From assembly GCF_027563465.1 (NCBI RefSeq), contig NZ_JAPFQA010000021.1, positions 1-64,000 of the forward strand: a stretch of 64,000 nt of DNA, read 5' to 3'. The position numbers and the translations under genes were made by a program. This DNA comes from Mesorhizobium qingshengii. GTDB taxonomy: Bacteria; Pseudomonadota; Alphaproteobacteria; Rhizobiales; Rhizobiaceae. Below the pieces are notes generated by a model. It made no database searches. It was not told where the DNA came from and saw only the letters and a program-made list of their open reading frames with translations. This document shows, one piece after another, positions 54,362 through 62,667 of this stretch; the stretch's first letter is position 1; every line of letters starts with the position of its first letter.

Positions 54362-54780
54362 GCGAGGTGACCTCGAGACGCGTGGTGCTCCAGCCCTCGA
54401 CGGTCGAGGTGATATTCGCCTGGTTCCAGCGCGTCATCGCCGGCTACTGCCTGCTGTTCGGCATCTTGTACTGGATCAAGCTGATCGGCTTCTATCCGGG
54501 CTCGCTCTGGCGTTTCGATCTGATGCCGGTGCACTGGCAGGTGGCGGCGGTGGTGCTTGCCGTGTTCTTCCCCTTCGCCGCTGCCGGCCTGTGGATGCTG
54601 GCGTCCTGGGGACCGGTGATCTGGTTCATCTGCGCGGTGACCGAGATCGTCATGTATGCCGGCTTTCCAGAGCTTTTCGGCTCCCGCCCGTTGATCGTGG
54701 TCTCGCATACGGCGGTGGCGGTGCTCTACATCGTCTTCCGCGTCGTCATCCATATGCAGAAGCGGCCGGTGCGAGCGTAA
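54358..54780 (+). CDS. DUF6163-like small membrane protein
   Basis: The GTG at 54358 overlaps the TGA of the upstream gene (GTGA), giving 140 residues. Four hydrophobic segments are visible (about 17-38, 53-75, 82-103 and 108-132), with AWFQRVIAGYCLLFGILYW at the first and GLWMLASWGPVIWF in the middle. I know the type as DUF6163, a Rhizobiales family. The function is unknown. The next gene, ldtR, starts 241 bases downstream with its own promoter region. Confidence 0.75.
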   Translation: MSEVTSRRVVLQPSTVEVIFAWFQRVIAGYCLLFGILYWIKLIGFYPGSLWRFDLMPVHWQVAAVVLAVFFPFAAAGLWMLASWGPVIWFICAVTEIVMYAGFPELFGSRPLIVVSHTAVAVLYIVFRVVIHMQKRPVRA

Positions 54781-54901
54781 GGCCCGGTAGACGCCCGCGC
54801 GGTCTCACAGGCCGCGAACTGGGCCCCCGAAATCCTTGGCTAAATCTTTAGGTTAATTATCCTTGCTCGGGTGACCGTTCGTTAAGCCTCTTTCGAAACC
54901 T

Positions 54902-54913
54902 CTTACCGGTAAG
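54902..54913. promoter_or_regulatory. perfect 12-bp palindrome upstream of ldtR
   Basis: CTTACCGGTAAG is self-complementary over 12 bases, about 108 bases before the ldtR start, in an otherwise AT-richer promoter region. It could be the LdtR operator or that of another regulator; I cannot tell which. Confidence 0.45.
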
Positions 54914-55020
54914 CTCTTGTTAGCCCTAGCGTTTAAGTCGAATTTTATGAGTATTCGATAGTGTCGCAATCAAGGTGAAAAACAAAAAATCACCAGGGCG
55001 ACAAACGAGAGGCAAAGACA

Positions 55021-55536
55021 ATGATCAATTCGCGTCCGGCGGCGAAGACCGCCAACGTATCCGACGATCGCCGCGAGGCTATCCGTTCGCTGTACATGGA
55101 ATCGCTGCAGCTTGTTGAGCGGCTGCACCGCCGCCTGCTTGATGTGGTCAAGGACGAGTTCGACCGCAACGGCCGTTCCGACATCAATGCCATCCAGGCG
55201 CTGCTGCTGTTCAACATCGGCAACTCCGAGCTGACCGCAGGCGAACTGCGCTCGCGTGGCTACTATCTCGGCTCGAACGTCTCCTACAATCTGAAGAAGC
55301 TGGTCGATCTCGGCTTCATCAACCACCAGCGCTCGCGCATCGACCGCCGCTCGGTTCGTGTCTCGCTGACGCCGAAGGGCAACGAGGTGGCTGACGTCGT
55401 CGCCGGCCTTTATGAGCGCCATGTCGGCTCGATCGAGCAGGTCGGCGGCATCAACACCGACGAGTTCAAGCAGATGAACCGCGCCCTGCAGCGGCTCGAC
55501 CGCTTCTGGAACGACACCATCGCCTACCGGATGTAA
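55021..55536 (+). CDS. ldtR: MarR-family regulator LdtR
   Basis: The product has 171 residues. It has the LdtR pattern known from Sinorhizobium and Liberibacter: an N-terminal helix (RREAIRSLYMESLQLVERLHRRLL), a winged helix-turn-helix with ELTAGELRSRGYYLGSNVSYNLKKLVDLGFI, and RSRIDRRSVRVSLTPKGNEV as the wing. LdtR controls the L,D-transpeptidase gene ldtP, which lies downstream at 55988. An intrinsic terminator (55605) separates them, so ldtP has its own promoter. A palindrome upstream may be its self-control site. Confidence 0.92.
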   Translation: MINSRPAAKTANVSDDRREAIRSLYMESLQLVERLHRRLLDVVKDEFDRNGRSDINAIQALLLFNIGNSELTAGELRSRGYYLGSNVSYNLKKLVDLGFINHQRSRIDRRSVRVSLTPKGNEVADVVAGLYERHVGSIEQVGGINTDEFKQMNRALQRLDRFWNDTIAYRM

Positions 55537-55987
55537 GGCGCATCCGGCGCATCGGATCTGGCCCGCGCCAAAGAAGCGCGGCCGAAACAGCGACCTTCAG
55601 TCAGGGCCGGGGCCGAAAGCTCCGGCCTTTTCTTTTTTGCGTGGCTTGTCGTTGTTCATCAATGGATGGTGGTTCGCCCGGTGATGTCATGCAGGCGATC
55701 GCCGATCGATACCCAAAGAGCACGGGTCTTTCATTTCGCCGCGACAGCCGGGCCAAATTCGGCCGGAAGCCACGTTGCCGCCATATTCCAATGGAACCGA
55801 GGATGCCGTGATGCTGTGGTGAAAGCCGTGCCTTCACCCGGAACCCGTGTCGTGCCTCGCGCGTTTGTGGCCGAACTGATGCGGACATGGTTGGTCAATT
55901 GTTAAGGTTGCCAACTCTAGAGTGCGGGCAAGATCGCCCGATAACCGAATGCATAGATCGAACGCTACAAGAATGTCTGGAACGTCC
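55537..55987 (+). other. intergenic region between ldtR and ldtP
   Basis: These 451 bases hold the ldtR terminator (55605-55638) and then about 350 bases leading to ldtP. No coding frame on either strand has the base pattern of the neighbours. The ldtP promoter should lie in the last 150 bases, where TTGTTAAGGTTGCC near 55898 is a possible element. Confidence 0.4.
55605..55638 (+). terminator. intrinsic terminator after ldtR
   Basis: GGCCGGGGC (55605-55613) pairs with GCTCCGGCC (55619-55627), with one G-T pair, around a CGAAA loop. A T-rich tract (TTTTCTTTTTT) follows. It is a strong factor-independent terminator for the ldtR transcript. Confidence 0.85.
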
Positions 55988-57241
55988 ATGAGAACCAGCC
56001 GCCGTTTTTTCCTCTCCGGAGCCTCCGCGCTCGCAGCCGCGATGGTCGCCGGCGGCGCCAATGCGCAGGATGTGATCGGGGATATCCTGAAATCGTCGGC
56101 CCGCGGCAATTGGGACGATCAGTTCGACGCCCGCGCCAGCGAGGGCGGCAAGGTGGCCTCGACACTGCCGATCTTCAGCCTGCAGACCGTCGCCTTCACG
56201 GAGCAGGCGGTCGCCCAGTATCAGAATATCGTCGCGCAGGGCGGCTGGGTAGAGGTCCCCGCGACCAAGAAACTGGAACTCGGCGTCGATGATCCGGATG
56301 TCGTGCCGTTGCGCAAGCGTCTGATGGTTTCCGGCGATCTGGCGCAGAGCGCCGGAATTTCAACGGCCTTCGATTCCTATGTCGATTCGGCGGTCAAGCG
56401 CTTCCAGTTGCGCCATGGCCTGCCGGCCGACGGCTCAATGGGCAAGTACACCTATGCCGCGATGAATGTCTCGGCGCAGATCCGGCTTGGCCAGTTGCAG
56501 ACCAATCTGCAACGGCTGAAGGAGAAGGCCGGCACGTTGGGCAGCCGTTATGTGCTGGTCGACATTCCAGCGGCGCAGGTCGAAGCGGTCGAGAACGACC
56601 GCGTCGTGCTTCGCCACACCGCGATCGTCGGCAAGATCGATCGGCAGACGCCGATCGTCAATTCCAAGATCAACGAGATCATCGTCAATCCTTACTGGAA
56701 CGCGCCGGTCTCGATCGTGCGCAAGGACATCATTCCGCTGATGCGGAAGAATCCCAACTATCTGAAGGACAGCCATATCCGCCTGTTCGCTCCAGACGGC
56801 AGCGAGGTCGATCCGCTCAATGTCGACTGGTCGACTGACGACGCGGCGAAGTACCGCTTCCGCCAGGATCCGGGCGCGGGCAACGCGATGGCCTCGGTGA
56901 AGATCAATTTCCCGAGCCCGGACGGCGTCTACATGCACGACACCCCGCAGCAGAGCCTGTTCGGCAAGATGATGCGTTTCGATTCCTCGGGCTGCGTGCG
57001 CGTGCAAAATGTGCGCGACCTCGTCACCTGGATTCTGCGCGACACGCCCGGCTGGGACCGCCAGCATTTCGAGGCGGCGATCAAGACTGGCGAAAACACG
57101 CCGATCCAGATTACCAACCCGGTGCCGGTGCATTTCCTCTATCTCTCGGCCTGGTCGACAGGCCCCGGCGTTGTGCAGTTCCGCGACGACGTCTACGCGC
57201 TCGACGGTGCCAACGAGCTACAGATCACGTCGTCGCTCTAG
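55988..57241 (+). CDS. ldtP: L,D-transpeptidase LdtP
   Basis: The product has 417 residues from the ATG at 55988; upstream in-frame ATGs are possible but the export signal starts here. The N-terminus MRTSRRFFLSGASALAAA is a signal of possible Tat type, ending near ANAQ. A peptidoglycan-binding domain is indicated by VKRFQLRHGLPADGSMGKYTYAAMN. The YkuD transpeptidase domain ends with MHDTPQQ (His317) and DSSGCVRV (catalytic Cys336). It cross-links or modifies peptidoglycan in the periplasm and is the known target of LdtR. Confidence 0.93.
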   Translation: MRTSRRFFLSGASALAAAMVAGGANAQDVIGDILKSSARGNWDDQFDARASEGGKVASTLPIFSLQTVAFTEQAVAQYQNIVAQGGWVEVPATKKLELGVDDPDVVPLRKRLMVSGDLAQSAGISTAFDSYVDSAVKRFQLRHGLPADGSMGKYTYAAMNVSAQIRLGQLQTNLQRLKEKAGTLGSRYVLVDIPAAQVEAVENDRVVLRHTAIVGKIDRQTPIVNSKINEIIVNPYWNAPVSIVRKDIIPLMRKNPNYLKDSHIRLFAPDGSEVDPLNVDWSTDDAAKYRFRQDPGAGNAMASVKINFPSPDGVYMHDTPQQSLFGKMMRFDSSGCVRVQNVRDLVTWILRDTPGWDRQHFEAAIKTGENTPIQITNPVPVHFLYLSAWSTGPGVVQFRDDVYALDGANELQITSSL

Positions 57242-57263
57242 CAGGCTTCTCGGTATCGCAAAG

Positions 57264-57292
57264 GGCCGCCTTCGGGCGGCCTTTTCTTTTTC
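57264..57292 (+). terminator. intrinsic terminator after ldtP
   Basis: GGCCGCC (57264-57270) pairs with GGCGGCC (57275-57281) around a TTCG loop, followed by TTTTCTTTTT. It lies 22 bases after the ldtP stop. Confidence 0.9.
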
Positions 57293-57346
57293 TGGACGGA
57301 CCGGAGCTGTTTGCACATGGTCCGGAAAACACTCGGAAACGCGCCC

Positions 57347-57568
57347 ATGCAGGTCGCCGTGTTCATTCTGGTCGTGCTCGTCTTCGTCGCGGTTTCCGGC
57401 CCGCTGGTGCGCCTGGTGCGGGTGCCCCTGCCGGTGCTGCAGATCGCCATAGGCGCCGTGCTCGCCTGGCCGGTGCGCGGCATCCATGTCGACCATACGA
57501 TGCGGGCCCTGTTTTCCGAGATCACCCTTACCGAGGCTTTGCTGAAGGGCCGGCAGAAAAGGAAATAA
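57347..57568 (+). pseudogene. remnant of a Na+/H+ antiporter with internal deletion
   Basis: A 73-residue frame begins with MQVAVFILVV. Its residues 10-50 (VSGPLVRLVRVPLPVLQIAIGAVLAWPVRGIHV region) match the first two helices of CPA1-type sodium/proton antiporters. The rest, HTMRALFSEITLTEALL, resembles the extreme C-terminus of the same family (a LRALxxEIDLxEA pattern). The 400 or so residues between are absent, so it looks like an in-frame internal deletion of an antiporter. There is no good ribosome binding site. It is probably non-functional, although a short expressed membrane peptide cannot be excluded. Confidence 0.5.
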
Positions 57569-57658
57569 CGGTCCCGCCGCCCTTCTGCCGCAAACCGGCC
57601 AGCAAATTTCGCGCGCCAAACGTGGCGAGGCGAAAGCAACTGTGTTAATGCGCGGCGA

Positions 57659-57699
57659 ATGTCGCCCAAAACTGCGCAGCGGTTTTGGGACGACGACAT
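57659..57699. repeat. rhizobial palindromic repeat upstream of glyA
   Basis: ATGTCG at the left end is answered by CGACAT at the right, and the inner arms CCCAAAAC (57665-57672) and GTTTTGGG (57682-57689) form a hairpin. This resembles a dispersed palindrome common in Mesorhizobium intergenic regions. It lies 43 bases before the glyA start, within its leader. Confidence 0.7.
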
Positions 57700-57741
57700 G
57701 CTCAACAAAGATCGACCCCCGAACTCCGAGGATTTCAAGCC

Positions 57742-59055
57742 ATGGCAACAGCAGCGGCAGTGTCGAACAAATTCGAATCCTTCTTCGAAACCACGCTTGC
57801 CGATGCCGATCCGGAGATTTTCGGCGCCATCCGCAACGAGCTCGGTCGCCAGCGCCACGAGATCGAGCTGATTGCCTCTGAAAACATCGTCTCGCGCGCC
57901 GTGCTCGAAGCGCAGGGGTCGATCATGACCAACAAATATGCCGAGGGTTATCCGGGCAAGCGCTACTATGGCGGCTGCCAGTTCGTCGATGTGGCCGAGG
58001 AACTGGCCATCGAGCGGGCGAAGAAGCTCTTCGGCTGCAATTTCGCCAACGTCCAGCCGAACTCCGGCAGCCAGATGAACCAGGCGGTGTTCCTGGCGCT
58101 GCTGCAGCCCGGCGACACCTTCATGGGTCTCGACCTCAATTCCGGCGGCCATCTGACCCATGGCTCGCCGGTCAACATGAGCGGCAAGTGGTTCAAGGTC
58201 GTCTCTTACGGCGTGCGCAAGGATGACCATCTGCTCGATATGGATGCCATCGAGAAGTCCGCCCACGAGACCAAGCCGAAGCTGATCCTGGCCGGCGGCA
58301 CCGCCTATTCGCGCGTCTGGGACTGGAAGCGGTTTCGCGAGATCGCCGATGCGGTCGGCGCTTACCTGATGGTCGACATGGCTCACATCGCCGGTCTCGT
58401 CGCCGGCGGCGTGCACCCGTCGCCGCTGCCGCATGCGCATGTGGTGACGACCACCACGCACAAGTCGCTGCGCGGCCCGCGTGGCGGCATGATCCTGTGC
58501 AATGACGAGGAGATCGCCAAGAAGATGAACTCGGCGGTGTTCCCCGGCCTGCAGGGTGGCCCGCTTATGCATGTCATCGCCGCCAAGGCGGTCGCCTTCG
58601 GCGAAGCGCTGAAGCCGAGCTTCAAGGTCTACGCCGAAAGCGTCGCCGCCAACGCCAAGGCGCTGGCCGCGAGCCTGAAGGAAACCGGGCTCGACATCGT
58701 CTCCGGGGGCACCGACAACCACCTGATGCTGGTCGACCTGCGCCCCAAGAACGCGACCGGCAAGCGCGCCGAGGCAGCGCTCGGCCGCGCCAACATCACC
58801 TGCAACAAGAACGGTATTCCGTTCGACCCGGAAAAGCCTTTCGTCACCTCGGGCGTGCGTCTCGGCACGCCGGCCGGTACCACGCGAGGCTTCGGCCAGG
58901 CCGAGTTCCGCGAGATCGGCAAGCTGATCGCCGAAGTGCTGGACGGTCTCAAGGTCGCCAACTCCGACGAGGGCAATGCCACTGTCGAGGCCGCGGTGAA
59001 GGCCAAGGTGGTGGCCCTTACCGACCGTTTCCCGCTCTATCCCTATCTCGGCTAG
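57742..59055 (+). CDS. glyA: serine hydroxymethyltransferase
   Basis: The product has 437 residues from the ATG at 57742. SHMT converts serine and tetrahydrofolate to glycine and methylene-tetrahydrofolate, the main one-carbon source. The start region has NELGRQRHEIELIASENIVS, and YAEGYPGKRYYGGC binds substrate. The pyridoxal phosphate lysine is Lys241 in TTTHKSLRGPRGG. The C-terminal region contains TSGVRLGTPAGTTRGF. It heads the common alphaproteobacterial order glyA-nrdR-ribD-ribE-ribH-nusB. Confidence 0.97.
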   Translation: MATAAAVSNKFESFFETTLADADPEIFGAIRNELGRQRHEIELIASENIVSRAVLEAQGSIMTNKYAEGYPGKRYYGGCQFVDVAEELAIERAKKLFGCNFANVQPNSGSQMNQAVFLALLQPGDTFMGLDLNSGGHLTHGSPVNMSGKWFKVVSYGVRKDDHLLDMDAIEKSAHETKPKLILAGGTAYSRVWDWKRFREIADAVGAYLMVDMAHIAGLVAGGVHPSPLPHAHVVTTTTHKSLRGPRGGMILCNDEEIAKKMNSAVFPGLQGGPLMHVIAAKAVAFGEALKPSFKVYAESVAANAKALAASLKETGLDIVSGGTDNHLMLVDLRPKNATGKRAEAALGRANITCNKNGIPFDPEKPFVTSGVRLGTPAGTTRGFGQAEFREIGKLIAEVLDGLKVANSDEGNATVEAAVKAKVVALTDRFPLYPYLG

Positions 59056-59061
59056 GGAGAC

Positions 59062-59232
59062 TTGGGGTCCCCGCCGCCTTGTCACGACGACAAGCACCGT
59101 CGCGGCAAGGCCTTCCTCGGCGCCTGCTCGCTTGTCATCGACAAGGTCGACTACCGGCTGGCTGTGCTTGGCGGCATCGCCGTCTGGCTGGCGGCGGCTC
59201 TCGCAATTTTCCTTGCGCCTCGCTATCTCTGA
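59062..59232 (+). CDS. small one-helix membrane protein after glyA
   Basis: A frame from TTG 59062 to TGA 59232 encodes 56 residues. Codons from about 59083 have the strong G/C third positions of the neighbours. The sequence has a polar start (HDDKHRRGKAF), then a segment with VIDKVDYRLAVLGG, and one hydrophobic helix (IAVWLAAALAIFLAP) near the C-terminus. The exact start is uncertain, because no good ribosome binding site and no ATG are present. It lies 6 bases after the glyA stop and could be translated from the same message. I know no function. Confidence 0.5.
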   Translation: MGSPPPCHDDKHRRGKAFLGACSLVIDKVDYRLAVLGGIAVWLAAALAIFLAPRYL

Positions 59233-59318
59233 GGCGTGAAGGGCCGTGCGTGCTTTGCCATCGTTGTAAAAAGCACTAAGCCTTTCGTCCCACGAGATTC
59301 GCGAACCCAAGGCTCTCC

Positions 59319-59798
59319 ATGCGCTGTCCCTATTGCCAGTCCGAAGATACGCAGGTGAAGGATTCGCGCCCCGCCGAGGATGGCGCGGCGATCCGCAGGC
59401 GGCGTGTCTGCCCCGATTGCGGCGGTCGCTTCACCACCTTCGAGCGCGTCCAGCTACGCGACCTCGTTGTGGTGAAGAAGTCCGGCCGAAAAGTGCCGTT
59501 CGACCGCGACAAGCTGCTGCGCTCGGTGGAGATCGCCGTCCGCAAGCGCAATGTCGATCCGGAGCGCATTGACCGCGCGGTGACCGGCATCGTGCGCCAG
59601 CTCGAAAGCTCCGGTGAAACGGAAGTGGCCTCCGGCGAAGTCGGCCGGCTGGTCATGGAAGCACTGAAGTCGCTCGACGATGTCGCCTATGTGCGCTTCG
59701 CCTCGGTCTACCGCAATTTTCGCGAGGCCAAGGATTTCCACGAATTGCTCGGCGAGCTCAAGGGAGACGAAGTAAAGGGCGAAGAGGACGCCAGCTGA
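59319..59798 (+). CDS. nrdR: transcriptional repressor NrdR
   Basis: The product has 159 residues. NrdR represses ribonucleotide reductase genes, sensing ATP/dATP. The zinc ribbon has MRCPYC (Cys3, Cys6) and CPDCGGRF (Cys31, Cys34); the basic RRRRVC segment adjoins it. The ATP-cone domain spans about 49-139 with KKSGRKVPFDRDKLLRS and SLDDVAYVRFASVYRNF. The stop is 2 bases from the ribD start, so they are co-transcribed. Confidence 0.97.
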   Translation: MRCPYCQSEDTQVKDSRPAEDGAAIRRRRVCPDCGGRFTTFERVQLRDLVVVKKSGRKVPFDRDKLLRSVEIAVRKRNVDPERIDRAVTGIVRQLESSGETEVASGEVGRLVMEALKSLDDVAYVRFASVYRNFREAKDFHELLGELKGDEVKGEEDAS

Positions 59799-59800
59799 GC

Positions 59801-60925
59801 ATGACCGCAAGCGACAAGACCGGACAAGCCGCCCTTGATCGCCGTTTCATGGCGGCGGCGCTCAGACTGTCGCGGAAGAATGCCGGGCGCACCTCGACCA
59901 ATCCCTCCGTCGGCACGCTGATCGTGCGCGATGACGGCGCCGGGCCGATGATCGTCGGCACCGGCGTCACCGCGGTCGGCGGCCGCCCGCACGCCGAGAC
60001 CGAGGCCCTCGCCGAGGCCGGCGAGCTGGCGCGTGGCGCCACCGCCTATGTCACGCTGGAACCTTGCGCCCACCATGGCCGGACGCCGCCTTGCGCCAAC
60101 GCGCTGGTCAATGCCGGTGTCGCGCGCGTCGTCGGCGCCGCCAGCGATCCCGATCCGCGCGTGTCCGGCAAGGGCTATGCGATCCTGCGCGCCGCGGGTG
60201 TCGAGGTGGTCGAAAAGGTCCTGGCGGTGGAAGCCGCCGAGCAGATGGCCGGCTATCTCATTCGGTCGTTGAAAAAACGGCCAGAAGTGATTCTCAAGCT
60301 TGCGCTTTCCAGCGACGGCAAGATCGGCAGGGAAGGCGAGGGGCAGGTGTCGATCACCGGAGATATCGCCCGTCGCGAGGTGTATCTGATGCGGGCAGAG
60401 GCCGACGGCATACTGGTCGGCATCGGCACCGCGCTGGAGGACGATCCGGCACTGACGGTGCGGCTGCCCGGACTGGAGAACCGTTCGCCGGCGCGCATCG
60501 TGCTCGACCGGCAGATCCGGTTGCCGGAGGCCTCCAAGCTGGTTTCCGGCGTGGACCGGGTGCCGCTCTATGTCGCCGCTTGCCTTGAGGCCGATCCGCT
60601 GCGGCGGTCAGCACTCGAACGCGCCGGCGTGCGCTTCATCGGCACCGAGACACATGAAGGCGGCGTCGCGCTGCCGGAGCTGCTCGAGGATCTCGCCGCG
60701 CTCGGCATGGCAAGTGTTCTGGTCGAGGGTGGCGCCAGGGTGGCCAAGGCATTCCTGGCCGATGGGCTGGTCGACCGTATCGTGCTGTTCCAGGGTCCCG
60801 AAGCGATCGGCGATGACGGCATTGCATCGCCGATCGACGCTGACCACATCCCGGCAGGATTTCGCAAGCTTCGCGACATGCGTTTCGGCGAAGACAGCTA
60901 TGCAGAGTGGGTAAGGGATATCTAG
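59801..60925 (+). CDS. ribD: bifunctional riboflavin deaminase/reductase RibD
   Basis: The product has 374 residues. It deaminates and then reduces the GTP-derived pyrimidine in riboflavin synthesis. The N-terminal deaminase has the zinc motif HAETEAL and EPCAHHGRTPPC. The C-terminal reductase has LKLALSSDGKIG and VLVEGGARVAKAFL. It starts 2 bases after nrdR and precedes ribE, with a palindromic repeat between. Confidence 0.95.
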   Translation: MTASDKTGQAALDRRFMAAALRLSRKNAGRTSTNPSVGTLIVRDDGAGPMIVGTGVTAVGGRPHAETEALAEAGELARGATAYVTLEPCAHHGRTPPCANALVNAGVARVVGAASDPDPRVSGKGYAILRAAGVEVVEKVLAVEAAEQMAGYLIRSLKKRPEVILKLALSSDGKIGREGEGQVSITGDIARREVYLMRAEADGILVGIGTALEDDPALTVRLPGLENRSPARIVLDRQIRLPEASKLVSGVDRVPLYVAACLEADPLRRSALERAGVRFIGTETHEGGVALPELLEDLAALGMASVLVEGGARVAKAFLADGLVDRIVLFQGPEAIGDDGIASPIDADHIPAGFRKLRDMRFGEDSYAEWVRDI

Positions 60926-60987
60926 ATCATGATCCCGAAAAGTGGGAACCGGGACAAGATCATGGTCAAACGGAAAGATATGATCTG
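60926..60987. repeat. rhizobial palindromic repeat between ribD and ribE
   Basis: ATCATGATCCCGAAAAGTGGGAACCGG begins the element, and AAGATCATGG plus a degenerate end ATATGATCT follow. It shares its CATGATCCCGA core with the element at 16204-16271. It fills the whole ribD-ribE gap and ends at the ribE start codon, so it contributes the ribE ribosome binding region. Confidence 0.6.
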
Positions 60988-61605
60988 ATGTTCACCGGGA
61001 TTGTCACCGATGTCGGCACTGTCGCGGCCGTCAAACCGCTCCGGGAAGGGGTGGGGCTGCGCATCGACACGGCCTATGACCCCCAGACCATCGCCATCGG
61101 CGCCTCGATCTCCTGCGGCGGTGTCTGCCTGACGGTCACGGCGCTGCCCGAGCATGGCTCGAATGCGCGCTGGTTCGAGGTCGAGGCCTGGGAAGAGGCC
61201 TTGCGGCTGACCACGGCCTCGGGCTGGAAAACAGGCACGCGGATCAACCTGGAGCGGGCGCTGAAGATCGGCGACGAACTCGGCGGTCACATCGTTTCGG
61301 GTCATGTCGACGGCATGGCCGAGATCATCGGACGCAAGGATGAGGGCGATGCCGTGCGCTTCACGCTGGAGGCGCCGCGCGACCTCGCGAAGTTCATTGC
61401 GCCCAAGGGTTCGGTCGCGCTCGACGGCACCTCGCTCACCGTCAACAGGGTGGAAGGCACACGCTTCGACGTGCTTTTGATCCACCACTCGCTGACCGTG
61501 ACCACCTGGGGCGAGCGCAAGGTCGGCGACCGCGTCAATCTCGAGATCGACACCATGGCCCGCTACGCGGCACGCCTGGTGGAGGCGGCGAAAGAAGGGT
61601 TTTGA
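60988..61605 (+). CDS. ribE: riboflavin synthase alpha subunit
   Basis: The product has 205 residues from the ATG at 60988, the conserved MFTGIV start. It dismutates two lumazine molecules to riboflavin and a pyrimidinedione. Two lumazine-binding repeats occur: the first with GIVTDVGTV and SCGGVCLTV, the second with GHIVSGHVDGMAEI and DGTSLTVNRVEG. Upstream in-frame ATGs lie inside the palindromic repeat and are not used. In some naming schemes this gene is ribC. Confidence 0.95.
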   Translation: MFTGIVTDVGTVAAVKPLREGVGLRIDTAYDPQTIAIGASISCGGVCLTVTALPEHGSNARWFEVEAWEEALRLTTASGWKTGTRINLERALKIGDELGGHIVSGHVDGMAEIIGRKDEGDAVRFTLEAPRDLAKFIAPKGSVALDGTSLTVNRVEGTRFDVLLIHHSLTVTTWGERKVGDRVNLEIDTMARYAARLVEAAKEGF

Positions 61606-61705
61606 GCGGCTGCCCGGAATTTTCGACCCAGGGTCACCTTCGGAAAGCTTGCGAACTTGTCGGCTTCGGCCTAAGTCACCGGCTCCGCCGGAAACGTGAG
61701 CCAAA

Positions 61706-62161
61706 ATGCCCAGAGACAAGAAACTCAAGCTGCTGATCATTGAAGCGCGCTTCTATGACGATTTGGCGGATGCGCTGCTCGACGGCGCCAAGGCCGCGCT
61801 CGACGAGGCAGGCGCCAAATACGATGTTGTCACCGTGCCGGGCGCGCTGGAAATTCCGGCTGTGATCTCATTTGCGCTCGACGCCGCCGAAGGCGAGGGT
61901 GCCGAGTATGACGGGTACGTTGCGCTCGGCACCGTGATCCGCGGCGAGACGCATCATTTCGACATCGTCGCCAACGAATCGGCGCGCGCCCTGATGAATC
62001 TGTCCGTACACGAGGCCATCTGCATCGGTAACGGCATCCTGACCACCGCGAACGACGAACAGGCCTGGACCCGCGCCCGGCGCACGGAAGGCGACAAGGG
62101 CGGGTTTGCGGCCCGCGCCGCACTGACCATGATCGCGGTGAAGAAACGGCTCGGAGCCTGA
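61706..62161 (+). CDS. ribH: 6,7-dimethyl-8-ribityllumazine synthase
   Basis: The product has 151 residues. It makes lumazine from the pyrimidine and butanone phosphate, the step before riboflavin synthase. Visible features are IIEARFYDDLADALLDGA, VPGALEIPAVI, VALGTVIRGETHHFDIVANES with the conserved His, and IGNGILTT. The 100 bases between ribE and ribH show no FMN-riboswitch sequence. nusB starts 6 bases downstream. Confidence 0.95.
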   Translation: MPRDKKLKLLIIEARFYDDLADALLDGAKAALDEAGAKYDVVTVPGALEIPAVISFALDAAEGEGAEYDGYVALGTVIRGETHHFDIVANESARALMNLSVHEAICIGNGILTTANDEQAWTRARRTEGDKGGFAARAALTMIAVKKRLGA

Positions 62162-62166
62162 ACGGG

Positions 62167-62667
62167 GTGACGCAATCCGGAGACAAGGACCAACCGCCGG
62201 CGCGCCAAGCCAACAAGCGTGGCGCAGCCCGTCTGGCCGCCGTGCAGGCGCTCTACCAAATGGATGTCGCCGGCAGCGGTGTCTTCGAGATCACAGCCGA
62301 ATACGAGGCCTTTCGCCTCGGCAAGGAAGTTGACGGGGCGCTCTACCGCGAGGCCGATGCGCAATGGTTTCGTGCCATCCTCTCCGGTGTCGTCGAGAAC
62401 CAGAAGACCGTCGATCCGATCATCCGCCAGGCGCTGACCGAGGACTGGCCGCTGTCGAGGCTCGACTCGACACTGCGTGCCATCCTGCGCGCGGGCGTCT
62501 ACGAACTGATGAAGCGCGAGGACGTGCCCGTCGCCGTCATCGTTTCCGAGTATGTCGACATAGCCAAGGCCTTCTACGAGGAAGACGAGCCGAAGCTGGT
62601 CAATGCCGTACTCGACCGCGTGTCACGCCGGGTGCGTGGCGAAGGGCGCGGCAAGGACGCATCATGA
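62167..62667 (+). CDS. nusB: transcription antitermination factor NusB
   Basis: The product has 166 residues from a GTG at 62167. NusB binds boxA RNA with NusE (ribosomal protein S10) during rRNA antitermination. The family pattern is RGAARLAAVQALYQMDVAG near residue 17, a middle RLDSTLRAILRAGVYELMKRED region, and VIVSEYVDIAKAF followed by KLVNAVLDRVSRR. Its stop overlaps the next start (ATGA). In related genomes thiL often follows nusB; here an MFS gene does. Confidence 0.94.
   Translation: MTQSGDKDQPPARQANKRGAARLAAVQALYQMDVAGSGVFEITAEYEAFRLGKEVDGALYREADAQWFRAILSGVVENQKTVDPIIRQALTEDWPLSRLDSTLRAILRAGVYELMKREDVPVAVIVSEYVDIAKAFYEEDEPKLVNAVLDRVSRRVRGEGRGKDAS

Noticed and set aside
57569..57741. 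Possible glycine or folate riboswitch before glyA
   Set aside because: The only structure is a dispersed rhizobial palindrome; no riboswitch core sequence is visible.
57238..59310. Minus-strand open frame of 690 codons opposite glyA
   Set aside because: It covers glyA entirely and part of its neighbours. GlyA is certain, and the antisense product has no recognisable domain.
61606..61705. Possible FMN riboswitch before ribH
   Set aside because: The conserved AGGGTTC and GGCGG-type blocks of the RFN element are not present; the gap is short and has no matching fold.
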